A stretch of 64,000 nucleotides of DNA from Lachnospiraceae bacterium UBA4631 (GTDB lineage Bacteria; Bacillota; Clostridia; Lachnospirales; Lachnospiraceae). The stretch spans positions 1-64,000 of the forward strand of contig DHMX01000027.1 of the NCBI GenBank assembly GCA_002406015.1, written 5' to 3'. Each line of letters begins with the position of its first letter. Position 1 is the stretch's first letter. This document shows positions 1-7,815 of this stretch, one piece after another. A program made the translations under genes and the position numbers. The notes beneath the pieces are model-generated. The model made no database searches. It saw nothing but the letters and a program-made list of their open reading frames with translations, and had not been told where the DNA came from.

Positions 1-1409
1 TCTGCATCCTTCGCATCATTTACCAAAACCTCGGTTCCTAAAACCTCTTCAATTCGTCCGACTGCCACACCGGCTCTCGGCAGCATAATTGAAAATACAC
101 AGATTACTAAAAATGCCATTACAATCTGCATGGTATAAGTAATGAATGCCGTCATCGTACCTACCTGCATAACTCCGGCATCAATCCGATTTGCCGCAAC
201 CCATATAATCAATACGGAAATTCCGTTCATCAAAAGCATCATAACCGGCATCATAAAGGTCATAACCCGGTTCGTAAACAGCATGGTCTTGGTTAAATCC
301 CGGTTCACTTCATCAAACCGCTTCTCCTCCGTATCTTCCCTTACAAATGCACGTATTACCATAAGACCGGTTAATATCTCTCTGGATACCAGATTCACGT
401 TATCTACCTTTTCCTGCATCAGCTTGAATTTCGGCATGGCTATCAGCATCAAAAGCCCTACAAATAATAATATGGCAACAACCGCAACCAAAATAATCCA
501 TTCCATGCCGGCTCCGGTATTCAGTACGTGTATTACACCACCGATTCCGAGAATCGGTGCATAAATCAGCATACGGAGCATCATTGTGGATACCATTTGT
601 ACCTGCTGAATATCATTGGTACTACGTGTAATTAACGAGGCGGTTGAAAATTTATCCATTTCCCGATTCGTAAATGTTACAACCTTACGAAATACCTTAT
701 CCCGTAATTCCATACCTATTCTGGCTCCGATACGTGCAGATAAAAATCCGGACATAATCGCAACTGCCACCATCAATAAGGTTAAGGCAAGCATTTTACC
801 GCCCGTCACCAGTAAATACCGCTGCTGTAATGCATCCAAATCACCACCAGCCGCCTGATATTCTTCTGCCGCATAAGAAATCACCATAGACTGAATCATG
901 GTATCACCCACCTGATTCATCTGCTCCTCCAGCTTATCCCGTAATTCCTCAATCATTTGGTCCTGCATTTCCGCACTAAGACTGTCGCTGCCAAGCATAC
1001 CCAGTCCAGTTTCATTTCCTGCAGTTTCCGCGTTATTTGCAGCTTCCTCCTGCATCCTTTTTATGCTCACTCTCGTAAGGATTCCCATACGAAATTCGTC
1101 ATCCGCCTGCTCGCGGGCAGTCTTATCGTCTGCTATATTCAGAACATAAATGTCTCCTTGTTCGTCATAGATGCCTGCCCAGTCCTCCTGCTCCTTGGTT
1201 GTCAGGAAGTTCGCAATTGCTTCATATTCCTCTTTCCGAATCCGCTCCGGTACTCCGTATTCGATTCCATGATTCTGGATTCCGGTATCTATGATTTTGG
1301 AGGTATATTCCGGCAAGGATAAATCGCACTGTGCCTGAACCACCAAAAGCACTATAATCAGAAGAATCCAATACCATTGATTCTTCATATAACGAAACAT
1401 CTTAAACAT
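1..1409 (-). CDS. ABC transporter permease/ATP-binding protein, 5' part only
   Basis: The open frame runs off the window's left edge, so only about 469 N-terminal codons are present. It starts at the ATG at 1409 after a GGAAGGAAAG ribosome binding site. The product is an exporter-type ABC half-transporter (type IV fold): TM1 is at about residues 12-26, followed by PEYTSKIIDTGI. A long, acidic, poorly hydrophobic stretch (about 40-205) separates TM1 from TM2, so it is probably a large extracytoplasmic loop. The later coupling-helix regions (DKFSTASLITRSTNDIQQVQ) and further membrane helices are canonical. The ATPase domain lies beyond the window. Such proteins usually work as heterodimers with a second ABC half encoded next door. 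Transport substrate is unknown; multidrug export is the usual guess for this subgroup. Confidence 0.85.
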   Translation of the reverse strand, partial: MFKMFRYMKNQWYWILLIIVLLVVQAQCDLSLPEYTSKIIDTGIQNHGIEYGVPERIRKEEYEAIANFLTTKEQEDWAGIYDEQGDIYVLNIADDKTAREQADDEFRMGILTRVSIKRMQEEAANNAETAGNETGLGMLGSDSLSAEMQDQMIEELRDKLEEQMNQVGDTMIQSMVISYAAEEYQAAGGDLDALQQRYLLVTGGKMLALTLLMVAVAIMSGFLSARIGARIGMELRDKVFRKVVTFTNREMDKFSTASLITRSTNDIQQVQMVSTMMLRMLIYAPILGIGGVIHVLNTGAGMEWIILVAVVAILLFVGLLMLIAMPKFKLMQEKVDNVNLVSREILTGLMVIRAFVREDTEEKRFDEVNRDLTKTMLFTNRVMTFMMPVMMLLMNGISVLIIWVAANRIDAGVMQVGTMTAFITYTMQIVMAFLVICVFSIMLPRAGVAVGRIEEVLGTEVLVNDAKDA

Positions 1410-1442
1410 AACTTTTCTTTCCTTCCGTTTTGGTAAAGTTGT

Positions 1443-1464
1443 CTTGTGAACACAAGTGAGTATA
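1443..1464 (-). promoter_or_regulatory. Candidate operator and -10 box of the ABC transporter
   Basis: A perfect 14-bp palindrome, CTTGTGAACACAAG, lies at 1443-1456. On the minus strand it directly follows a TATACT hexamer (1459-1464) that can serve as the -10 box; the -35 region is weak. A palindrome at the transcription start of a drug-type ABC exporter is the usual position for a MarR-type repressor, but no such regulator is inside the window. Confidence 0.45.
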
Positions 1465-1525
1465 ACATCTTCCGTTAGAAAATAACATTAAATAATCCTT
1501 AAATCTTTTCAAATTTCCAAATTCT

Positions 1526-1756
1526 TCATTTGTCCGGATTTTCCTCTTCCTGCTTGTGTTTTTCACTTGTATCCTCCCCTTTCAGCACTCCGCTAATCCA
1601 GAACAATACCCATATTATAATAGATACTCCCATTGTTACTCCAAGCATAGAGATTGCATACGGACTTCCTTTTATCCCCAGTATCAATGTAGCAATGATA
1701 AGTCCTGCAATGATAATCAGTGCAATCCATGCAAGAACCCGTTTGATCCTTTTCAT
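1526..1756 (-). CDS. Small two-helix membrane protein, unknown function
   Basis: The product has 76 residues: a basic N-terminus (MKRIKR), two hydrophobic segments (about residues 8-27 and 36-57), and a charged, lysine/glutamate-rich C-terminal tail. It is 17 bases downstream of rarA on the same strand and is probably cotranscribed with it. I do not recognise a family. The short spacing and credible ribosome binding site (AGGAAG) argue for a real gene. Confidence 0.55.
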   Translation of the reverse strand: MKRIKRVLAWIALIIIAGLIIATLILGIKGSPYAISMLGVTMGVSIIIWVLFWISGVLKGEDTSEKHKQEEENPDK

Positions 1757-1773
1757 CTTCCTGTTCTTCCCTT

Positions 1774-3102
1774 CTATATATCTTTACCTATTTTCTGAAA
1801 ATATTCCCGGATTGTTTCCTCATATCCAAGGATTCCCGGCTCATAGAATCTGGTTCCCACAAGCTCATCCGGTAAATACTGCTGATTGACATAATGATTC
1901 GGGAAATTGTGTGCGTATTGATACCCCACATGTCCTAATTCCTTTGAACCACCGTAATGTGCATCTCTTAGATGTACCGGAACCGCTCCGGTCTGCTTTT
2001 CCTTTACCGTCTGCATTGCTTCGGATATTGCATTTACAACCGCATTACTCTTTGGAGCACATGCAACATAGATGGCAGCATGAGCTAAAATAATTTGTGC
2101 CTCCGGCATTCCGACCCGCTCTACTGCCTCTGCACAGGCAACCGCCACCTGTATTGCCTGCGGGTCTGCATTGCCGACATCCTCAGATGCACATATCATA
2201 ATTCTTCTTGCTACAAAGGTAACACTTTCTCCGCTGTAGAGCATCTTTGCCAGATAGTAAACAGCCGCATCCGGGTCTGAGCCACGCATACTCTTTATAA
2301 ATGCGGATATGGTATCGTAATGATTATCTCCGTTTTTATCATATTTTAAGAACCGTCTCTGAATACACTCCTCTGCAACAGCTAACGTAATATGAATCTG
2401 TCCGTCTGCTCCCCTCTCCGTTGTCAGAATACCCAATTCAATTGCATTCAATGCACTTCTGGCATCTCCCTCTGCCATATCTGCCAAAAATTCCTCTGCT
2501 TCCTCATCAATCACCGCATGATAGGAGCCCATTCCTTTATCCGCATCGTATACCGCCCGATGTATCAATTCCCGGATATTTTCTTTGCTTAACGGCTTTA
2601 ATTGAAATATGTTTGAACGGGACAGTAAAGCCCCATTTACCTCAAAATACGGATTCTCGGTTGTTGCCCCTATTAATACAACGGTTCCGTCCTCCACAAA
2701 CGGAAGCAGATAATCCTGCTGTGCCTTATTAAAACGATGTATCTCATCCACAAACAAAATCGTCTTTTTCTGGTACATTCCCATGGTTTTCTTTGCCTGT
2801 TCCACTACCTGCTCCATGTCCTTTTTACCGGCAGTTGTAGCGTTAATCTGTGTAAATTCCGCACTGGTTGAGTTGGCAATTACCATTGCCAGCGTGGTCT
2901 TTCCGGTTCCCGGAGGACCGTATAGAATAATAGAACCAAGCTTATCCGCCTGAATGGCACGATAAAGCAGCTTATCTTTTCCGATAATATGCTCCTGTCC
3001 GACCACATCCTCTAACCGCTTCGGACGCATTCTTTTCGCCAAAGGTGCCTCCTGCTCCATATTCTGCTGACGCATATATTCAAACATATCCATATCTGTC
3101 AC
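1774..3102 (-). CDS. rarA: Replication-associated recombination protein A, AAA+ ATPase
   Basis: RarA (MgsA) is a clamp-loader-like AAA+ ATPase that acts at stalled replication forks. The 442-residue product shows Walker A GPPGTGKT (about 62-69), Walker B ILFVDE with the IHRFN extension (about 115-125), sensor 1 GATTEN, and the C-terminal tetramerisation region with HLRDAHY. Length matches the family. The longest frame begins at a GTG (3102) four bases after AAAGGA; in-frame ATGs at 3093 and 3087 are alternatives. A -10-like TATAAT sits just past the upstream terminator, so it probably has its own promoter. The small membrane protein gene follows. Confidence 0.95.
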   Translation of the reverse strand: MTDMDMFEYMRQQNMEQEAPLAKRMRPKRLEDVVGQEHIIGKDKLLYRAIQADKLGSIILYGPPGTGKTTLAMVIANSTSAEFTQINATTAGKKDMEQVVEQAKKTMGMYQKKTILFVDEIHRFNKAQQDYLLPFVEDGTVVLIGATTENPYFEVNGALLSRSNIFQLKPLSKENIRELIHRAVYDADKGMGSYHAVIDEEAEEFLADMAEGDARSALNAIELGILTTERGADGQIHITLAVAEECIQRRFLKYDKNGDNHYDTISAFIKSMRGSDPDAAVYYLAKMLYSGESVTFVARRIMICASEDVGNADPQAIQVAVACAEAVERVGMPEAQIILAHAAIYVACAPKSNAVVNAISEAMQTVKEKQTGAVPVHLRDAHYGGSKELGHVGYQYAHNFPNHYVNQQYLPDELVGTRFYEPGILGYEETIREYFQKIGKDI

Positions 3103-3160
3103 CCATTCCTTTACCGCTATCCATCATTCTCCGGCTTCCTTATTGATTATATCAAATGCG

Positions 3161-3189
3161 TAAAAAAGGCTGTTACCTCTGCAACAGCC
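3161..3189 (-). terminator. Intrinsic terminator after the response regulator
   Basis: On the minus strand, GGCTGTT and AACAGCC form a 7-bp stem with an 8-base loop, followed by six T residues. It separates the tetR-response regulator unit from rarA. Confidence 0.8.
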
Positions 3190-3272
3190 CTCTGCCTGCA
3201 TATAAGGCAGTTTTCTTCCTTCTACATTCTATATTGTGAACCCATTTACAGCACCGTATCTCAATCTCTGCT

Positions 3273-3668
3273 TTACAAGAGATTCATACGTTTTAGGTTC
3301 ATTTCAAATTCCAAAATATCAATTGGCTTACTCATGTAGCAATCGTATTGGTTTCCTGCCAATTCTTCGTCAAAGCCACCCTCATCCAATGCACTAATCA
3401 TGATAATCTTTGCCCGTTCTCCTGCTGTCAATGCATTCTTATTTTCCAAATCCCGGATAGCATCCAACGCTTTGTAGCCGTCAATCCGAGGCATCATCAC
3501 ATCTAAGCATACCAGTTGATACGGCTCCTTATCATCCATTGCCTGCATATAGCTTTTTACCGCCTGAAATCCATCTGCTACTACCGTTACTTCACCAAAT
3601 TTTGCCAATAATTTGCTCAAAAATTTTCTATTTGCTTCATCATCCTCAGCAACCAGTATCTTCAACAT
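3273..3668 (-). CDS. Single-domain response regulator
   Basis: This 131-residue stand-alone receiver domain has no output domain. Visible residues are the acidic pair D9/D10, the phospho-acceptor D56 in LVCLDVMMP, S92 at the switch position and K114 in SKP. The loop between beta-4 and alpha-4 is longer than in CheY (an insertion near ALDEGGFDEELAGN). It begins 12 bases after a tetR gene and is probably cotranscribed with it; no histidine kinase is nearby. Single-domain regulators of this kind typically act through protein-protein contact, but the partner cannot be inferred here. The start follows a GGAGGG ribosome binding site. Confidence 0.85.
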   Translation of the reverse strand: MLKILVAEDDEANRKFLSKLLAKFGEVTVVADGFQAVKSYMQAMDDKEPYQLVCLDVMMPRIDGYKALDAIRDLENKNALTAGERAKIIMISALDEGGFDEELAGNQYDCYMSKPIDILEFEMNLKRMNLL

Positions 3669-3680
3669 CGTGATACCCTC

Positions 3681-4268
3681 CTATTTCTTCACCAGCATTA
3701 ATATTTTATCTACACTTTCCATAACCTCTGTCTTAAGTGTTTCGGAATGATAAATCGTTCTGCGGTCCAATAATTGTGACCGTATAATCCCCATTAATAT
3801 ACATTTCAATTGCATCGGTGTAAATGTCTGATTAATTTCTCCATCCTGCATGGCACCTTCAATCAATTGCAATAGAAATGCATTTCGTTCTTCAATACAG
3901 GTCCCGATAATTTCCCGTGTACCCGTATTATGTAACAGTTCCTCATAATTCAGAACAATTGCTGAGATTTCCATATAATTATCATAATATATGGCATATG
4001 TTTCAAAAAATTCATGAATCTTCTCTACGTTGGAAACATCTTTTCCCTGTACTGTCTTAATTATAACTTTATCGAATCGTACAAAGTACTCCACTACCTC
4101 TATAAGTACCTCATTAATACCTCCAAAATACTTATATATTAATGCCTCTGACATATTCTCTTTCATTGCCAGAGTTTTCGTGGACAAAGACGCTAATCCT
4201 GATTCACTTATTACCTCGATGGCGGATGCAATAATCCGATCCTTACGAGAAATAAAGTTATCACTCAT
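3681..4268 (-). CDS. TetR/AcrR-family transcriptional regulator
   Basis: The product has 195 residues. A TetR-type helix-turn-helix lies at about residues 10-55 (RIIASAIEVISESGLASLSTKTLA followed by IYKYF); the rest is a variable alpha-helical ligand domain. I chose the ATG at 4268 because AGGGGAGG stands eight bases upstream; the longer frame starting at 4361 would begin inside the -35 box and is rejected. A perfect 21-bp palindrome lies between its promoter and start codon, so it is probably autorepressed. It is followed 12 bases later by the response regulator. The inducer is unknown. Confidence 0.85.
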   Translation of the reverse strand: MSDNFISRKDRIIASAIEVISESGLASLSTKTLAMKENMSEALIYKYFGGINEVLIEVVEYFVRFDKVIIKTVQGKDVSNVEKIHEFFETYAIYYDNYMEISAIVLNYEELLHNTGTREIIGTCIEERNAFLLQLIEGAMQDGEINQTFTPMQLKCILMGIIRSQLLDRRTIYHSETLKTEVMESVDKILMLVKK

Positions 4269-4289
4269 AAGTTGTCCTCCCCTATTTGC

Positions 4290-4310
4290 CTTATCAAATA
4301 TTTTGATAAG
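4290..4310. promoter_or_regulatory. 21-bp perfect palindrome, likely TetR operator
   Basis: The arms CTTATCAAA and TTTGATAAG surround a TAT centre with no mismatch. It lies 22 bases upstream of the tetR start and just downstream of the -10 box, where a bound TetR dimer would block transcription. Confidence 0.75.
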
Positions 4311-4332
4311 TATGTAACCTTCCCTAAATAAC

Positions 4333-4361
4333 ATTTTAGGAGATAGGGAAAGATTTGTCAA
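4333..4361 (-). promoter_or_regulatory. Sigma-A promoter of tetR-response regulator operon
   Basis: On the minus strand a consensus -35 TTGACA (4356-4361) is followed by a 17-bp spacer and -10 TAAAAT (4333-4338). The operator at 4290-4310 follows it. Confidence 0.8.
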
Positions 4362-4383
4362 GTTTGCTGATTTTAAATCCTGC

Positions 4384-4737
4384 CTATAGCTCTATCTCAT
4401 AACCGTATTCATGCAAAACAAAGTCATCCTCAATCACTTCGTCATAGCTGCCTCCGGCTCTTATAAATCCAAGCTTTTGATATAATTCAATCGCAGGGCT
4501 GTTAATATCTACAACAAAAAGGCGTAAATAGTTTACATTTACACCAAACCTATCCAGATATAATGCGTTTGCCTGATTATTTTTCCATTCTACCATGTTC
4601 GCACCCGCATTTTCCCTGCATAACACAAATGCAGCAACGATTTCTTCCGAATCGTGCAACACATAGAGCTGCTTATTCTTTATATCTTCCTCAAAAAATC
4701 CACATGGATACACTTCATCCCATATTTGAATTTGGTT
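4384..4737 (-). pseudogene. Decayed GNAT acetyltransferase
   Basis: The frame carries recognisable GNAT parts: IWDEVYPCGFFEEDIKNKQLYVL, a central strand ALYLDRFGVNVNYLR, and the C-terminal LFVVDINSPAIELYQKLGF. It lacks an in-frame ATG and the N-terminal region; an in-frame TAG occurs just upstream near 4754. It also lacks the acetyl-CoA loop (R/Q-x-x-G-x-G/A) and following helix expected after NVNYLR, as if an internal segment were deleted between two similar YLR sequences. A GTG at 4713 could open a 109-codon product, but without the cofactor loop it should not acetylate. It abuts a duplicated tetR tail. Confidence 0.7.
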
Positions 4738-4740
4738 GCG

Positions 4741-4814
4741 ATTGCATATCTATCTTTGGGTTTGCAATATACGATTCCATCTGAACTGACATGAACCAAA
4801 TGGTATTATACAAG
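4741..4814 (-). repeat. Degenerate copy of the 3' end of the neighbouring tetR gene
   Basis: These 74 bases align without gaps to 5504-5577, the end of the intact tetR at 5502-6095, with about 59 identical positions by hand count. On the minus strand this copy reads NTIWFMSVQMESYIANPKI, against DTIEFMLVQIERYIAKPKI in the intact protein. The copy starts at the last codons of the membrane protein gene (4806-5456) and runs into the GNAT pseudogene, so the membrane protein gene is flanked by a true and a relic tetR tail. Confidence 0.75.
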
Positions 4815-5456
4815 ACTTCCTGCAATTACAAGTAAAATTGAAAACAACATATAGCCTACACCCAGAGCACCGATAATTTTAACTCCGCATTTCTTCAATA
4901 TCATTAAAACAATCAGCGAAACAATCGGATTCAAAAGCAGACACCACTTCGGAACGGCAAGTGCTTCTGTCACAATTGCAATTGCTACGATAATCGTTCC
5001 TCCGAGCCAAAGCGTCAGGAAACCGATGCTTGTTGGAATCTTTATCATCGAGTCGATTACTTTAAGAACCTCAATGCTCTCGTTATCTGACATTTTTTTG
5101 CTTAATTTTTGATACAAAAGCGGCTTCAGGCAAAAAACGGTATGACATAAAAGACCGGTATAGCATCCGATAAATGTATTGATTCTTAAGGCAAGTGCCA
5201 ATGCTTCGTTCCCGCTTGAAATCAGGTCTGCAAGAAGCCACATGGTAATATAGGTTCCCGGCTGTCCCAAAAAAGAAAGCCAGAACGATACTTTAAATCT
5301 CTTTGAGGTTACATCTGCCCACCATGGATTTACTCCATTTACAGCTACTCCCCCATTTGAATCCGGCTTTCCCGGTTTAACAAGTGGCACATCCGCCAAG
5401 GCAGCCACAAAACTGCTTATAATTCCAAATATTCCCAAAATAATATATGTATTCAA
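4806..5456 (-). CDS. Polytopic membrane protein, unknown function
   Basis: The product has 216 residues with about six hydrophobic segments (near 3-20, 56-78, 85-108, 140-165, 170-186 and 193-214) and a conserved-looking NPWWADVTSKRFKVSFWLSF loop after the first. I believe it resembles DUF6796, a Clostridia membrane family of unknown role, but that is from memory. The start is a TTG at 5456, eight bases after AGGAGG. It is the last gene of an operon with an alpha/beta hydrolase and a TetR regulator, and may be under that regulator's control. Its 3' end coincides with the start of the duplicated tetR tail. Confidence 0.75.
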   Translation of the reverse strand: MNTYIILGIFGIISSFVAALADVPLVKPGKPDSNGGVAVNGVNPWWADVTSKRFKVSFWLSFLGQPGTYITMWLLADLISSGNEALALALRINTFIGCYTGLLCHTVFCLKPLLYQKLSKKMSDNESIEVLKVIDSMIKIPTSIGFLTLWLGGTIIVAIAIVTEALAVPKWCLLLNPIVSLIVLMILKKCGVKIIGALGVGYMLFSILLVIAGSLV

Positions 5457-5501
5457 ATCATTATCCTCCTAAACATCCTTCATTCTAAAACCATTCCTTT
5501 G

Positions 5502-6095
5502 TTATTGCGTATCTATCTTAGGTTTTGCAATATACCGTTCAATCTGAACCAGCATAAACTCAATCGTATCATCCAAGGATTCCTGTATCAGATTTGCCTT
5601 TACTTCCCGCATGGCATAAATACTTTTAATCAGGTTAACAACCACACCCTTATCTATATCTGTTCTGGCATCCGACATAAGCGACAGCCATATATCAAGC
5701 TCCGGCAACTGTTTTTTTGCCTGAAATCTTTCCATATTGCTCAAGTGCTTTTGCATCCATAAGAAATCTTCAATGGTTACATATCGCAGCAAATCATAAT
5801 CACTATACAGATACTCCCGGAAAAACTCAAAAAATTCATGAGTAGTCATCTGCTTTCTTCCGGCAAGCTTATTCACCAGCATCCCTTGTATATGTTCCCC
5901 TGCATATTCCATCAGGGCATATAAATATGTTTCCTTTGATTCATAGAAATTATAAAAGCTGCCCTTGGCAATCCCACAGCTATGTGTCAGCTTATCGATT
6001 GTCAGCCTTTGCACGCCATATTGCTTTAATAACCCTATCCCTTCTTCAAACATTTTGATTCGGATAGCATCCTGTTCTTCCTTTGAAAAATGCAT
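5502..6095 (-). CDS. TetR/AcrR-family transcriptional regulator
   Basis: The product has 197 residues. The N-terminal helix-turn-helix is visible at about 28-60 (VQRLTIDKLTHSCGIAKGSFYNFYESKETY); the rest is a helical ligand-binding domain. It starts two bases after the hydrolase stop codon, with GAGG and AGGA upstream of the ATG, and is followed by the membrane protein gene. The three genes share one promoter with an inverted repeat between -35 and -10, which this protein is the natural candidate to bind. Its last 74 bases are duplicated at 4741-4814. Confidence 0.9.
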   Translation of the reverse strand: MHFSKEEQDAIRIKMFEEGIGLLKQYGVQRLTIDKLTHSCGIAKGSFYNFYESKETYLYALMEYAGEHIQGMLVNKLAGRKQMTTHEFFEFFREYLYSDYDLLRYVTIEDFLWMQKHLSNMERFQAKKQLPELDIWLSLMSDARTDIDKGVVVNLIKSIYAMREVKANLIQESLDDTIEFMLVQIERYIAKPKIDTQ

Positions 6096-6097
6096 TC

Positions 6098-7312
6098 CTA
6101 TACCTCTTTCACTCTACACAATGTCTCATCTCTTCTGTCTAAGCCTTCAAGCCAGAGCAATATGGTATCCATTGCTACCTGCTGATTACCGACATTACAA
6201 TGGTCTGCTCCCTGCTCCTTCTCAGTAATTTCACGAGCCATGACAGATTTTGCATTCTTAAGCAGAAACATCTGTCTGCCAATTGATGCCCTTGCACTCA
6301 TGGTATCCTTACTGCCTCCGATAATCAAGTAATCTTTTGTTAACCGGTCTTTTAACGGACGCAAATCAATCTTACTCAGGTATGACAGCAGAGAATACAC
6401 CCCTTTTGCCCCTGTGCGATGAAAGTATACATCAAAGAAATCCATTTCCTTTCCCTTTTTTAGCTTATATAGCAGATTAATCAACCATCCAAACAGAAAT
6501 AACATTACATTTAAGGTTCCCCACATAAGCCCTGCCTTGAATCTTGAATCATGCAGATTCATGGAGAGAGCCGGAAATTGTGCCACACTCACACAGCGTT
6601 TTATCCGTTCATCAAATGCCGATGCCCGCGGAGCATAAAAGCCACCATAGGACTGTCCCACCAGCGTAACATCCGTCAGCTTCATATAATCCAGAACTGC
6701 CTTAACCGGTTTCTCCCATTCAATCGGAAGTGTAGCACCATGCAGTCTGATTGTAGCTCCCTGCCCCGGTCCTTCAAAGAGATATACCGTATATCCGTTC
6801 TGTCTCAAATACATACACTGTGGAAAAAATTCCTCATAATTAGAATCAAAGCCTCCATGAACCACAATGTCTCCTTTTGATTCACCATCAGGATTCATCT
6901 TGAGCAACGGCATCGTATAGGTATCATACGGAATTTCTGCCCGTTCTACAACCGGCTGCTCGCCCACAAAGAATTCCTCAAAATATTCAAAGAAAATCTC
7001 CCTTGCCTTACTCCAATACTTAAGGACATCCGGGTCCCGCCAGCTCATATAAAATTCTGCCATACGATAAAAGCCCATGGCACTTTTTAAATCACCCTTT
7101 GCGTATTCATCATCCCCTGCCTTTATCAGAACCTCTTTCCAGCTTTTCACATCTTTAATCTGCTGTCCGACAATGCGAACCTTTTCCAAATCACCAAGGT
7201 CCATATTTACAAGACGATTCAACTGGAAATTATAATCCGGGCTTTCATTCAGATTATACATTCCGACAGGCAGAACAAATGGCTCATTTCTATCATATTT
7301 TTTACTGTTCAT
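6098..7312 (-). CDS. Alpha/beta hydrolase
   Basis: The 404-residue product has an N-terminal helical region (about 1-120) and a C-terminal alpha/beta hydrolase core. The core shows HGGFDS (152-157), the glycine-rich FEGPGQG, nucleophile S221 in GQSYGG, acid D336 in GGSKD, and H371 in GADHC. The arrangement resembles FrsA/DUF1100-type esterases and peptidase-like hydrolases with a lid. It is cytosolic, with no signal peptide. A hydrophobic stretch at about 264-285 probably belongs to the lid. The substrate is unknown. As first gene of an operon with a TetR regulator and a membrane protein, it probably handles a small-molecule ligand that also induces the operon. Confidence 0.85.
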   Translation of the reverse strand: MNSKKYDRNEPFVLPVGMYNLNESPDYNFQLNRLVNMDLGDLEKVRIVGQQIKDVKSWKEVLIKAGDDEYAKGDLKSAMGFYRMAEFYMSWRDPDVLKYWSKAREIFFEYFEEFFVGEQPVVERAEIPYDTYTMPLLKMNPDGESKGDIVVHGGFDSNYEEFFPQCMYLRQNGYTVYLFEGPGQGATIRLHGATLPIEWEKPVKAVLDYMKLTDVTLVGQSYGGFYAPRASAFDERIKRCVSVAQFPALSMNLHDSRFKAGLMWGTLNVMLFLFGWLINLLYKLKKGKEMDFFDVYFHRTGAKGVYSLLSYLSKIDLRPLKDRLTKDYLIIGGSKDTMSARASIGRQMFLLKNAKSVMAREITEKEQGADHCNVGNQQVAMDTILLWLEGLDRRDETLCRVKEV

Positions 7313-7359
7313 GGCTTCCTCTCCTCACGTGACTGTTTTATACCATTTCGGTCATTTAT

Positions 7360-7388
7360 ATGTTAGTCTATTCTAACTTGATTGTCAA
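7360..7388 (-). promoter_or_regulatory. Promoter with embedded operator, hydrolase-tetR operon
   Basis: On the minus strand -35 TTGACA (7383-7388), a 17-bp spacer and -10 TAACAT (7360-7365) form a near-consensus promoter. The inverted repeat GTTAG-N6-CTAAC (7362-7377) covers the spacer and part of the -10 box, an ideal place for repression by the operon's TetR protein. Confidence 0.75.
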
Positions 7389-7408
7389 TGGTGAAAATCA
7401 TAAGATGC

Positions 7409-7439
7409 AAAAAAAGACCTCCCCTAAGGGAAGTCTTTT
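7409..7439 (-). terminator. Intrinsic terminator after the cold shock gene
   Basis: On the minus strand the arms AAAAGAC-TTCCC and GGGGA-GGTCTTTT form a hairpin followed by a T run of at least seven. Confidence 0.75.
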
Positions 7440-7538
7440 CCTCAATTTCGATTTTGCAAGATAAGCCAATCCAAATACTAATAAATAACTACTATCTATA
7501 TTATATCTAAACAGGTACTCGTTGCTATTTCGTATTGA

Positions 7539-7739
7539 TTAAACTCTTGTTACATTTACAGCCTGTGGGCCTTTTTCGCCTGTAACAACATCAAATTCAA
7601 CAGCCTCGCCATCTTCCAATGACTTAAATCCTTCCATATTCAATCCTGAATAATGTACGAATACATCCTTACCTGACTCATCACTGATGAATCCATAACC
7701 TTTTTGGCTGTTAAACCACTTTACTGTACCTTTGCTCAT
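7539..7739 (-). CDS. Cold shock protein, CspA family
   Basis: This 66-residue single cold shock domain is of standard length. RNP1 KGYGFIS (residues 14-20) and RNP2 VFVHYS (about 26-31) are intact. It acts as a cytosolic single-stranded RNA/DNA chaperone. The gene is monocistronic, between its own promoter (7787-7815) and terminator (7409-7439). The start has GGAGG six bases upstream. The short leader holds a small hairpin. Confidence 0.97.
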   Translation of the reverse strand: MSKGTVKWFNSQKGYGFISDESGKDVFVHYSGLNMEGFKSLEDGEAVEFDVVTGEKGPQAVNVTRV

Positions 7740-7763
7740 TTCATAACCTCCAAAACTAAACTT

Positions 7764-7780
7764 GTAGCGGTACTTGCTAC
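7764..7780 (-). promoter_or_regulatory. Hairpin in the csp 5' leader
   Basis: GTAGC and GCTAC pair around a 7-base loop in the roughly 40-base leader of the cold shock gene, about 15 bases before the ribosome binding site. Csp leaders are often temperature-responsive, but this one is much shorter than the E. coli cspA leader. Confidence 0.4.
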
Positions 7781-7786
7781 GTGATT

Positions 7787-7815
7787 AGACTACCATATTC
7801 ATAGGTTATCGTCAA
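7787..7815 (-). promoter_or_regulatory. Promoter of the cold shock gene
   Basis: On the minus strand -35 TTGACG (7810-7815), a 17-bp spacer and a weak -10 TAGTCT (7787-7792). Confidence 0.6.

Noticed and set aside
4384..4713. Treating the GNAT frame as an intact small acetyltransferase starting at GTG 4713
   Set aside because: The acetyl-CoA-binding loop and the N-terminal region are missing and there is no ribosome binding site at the GTG.
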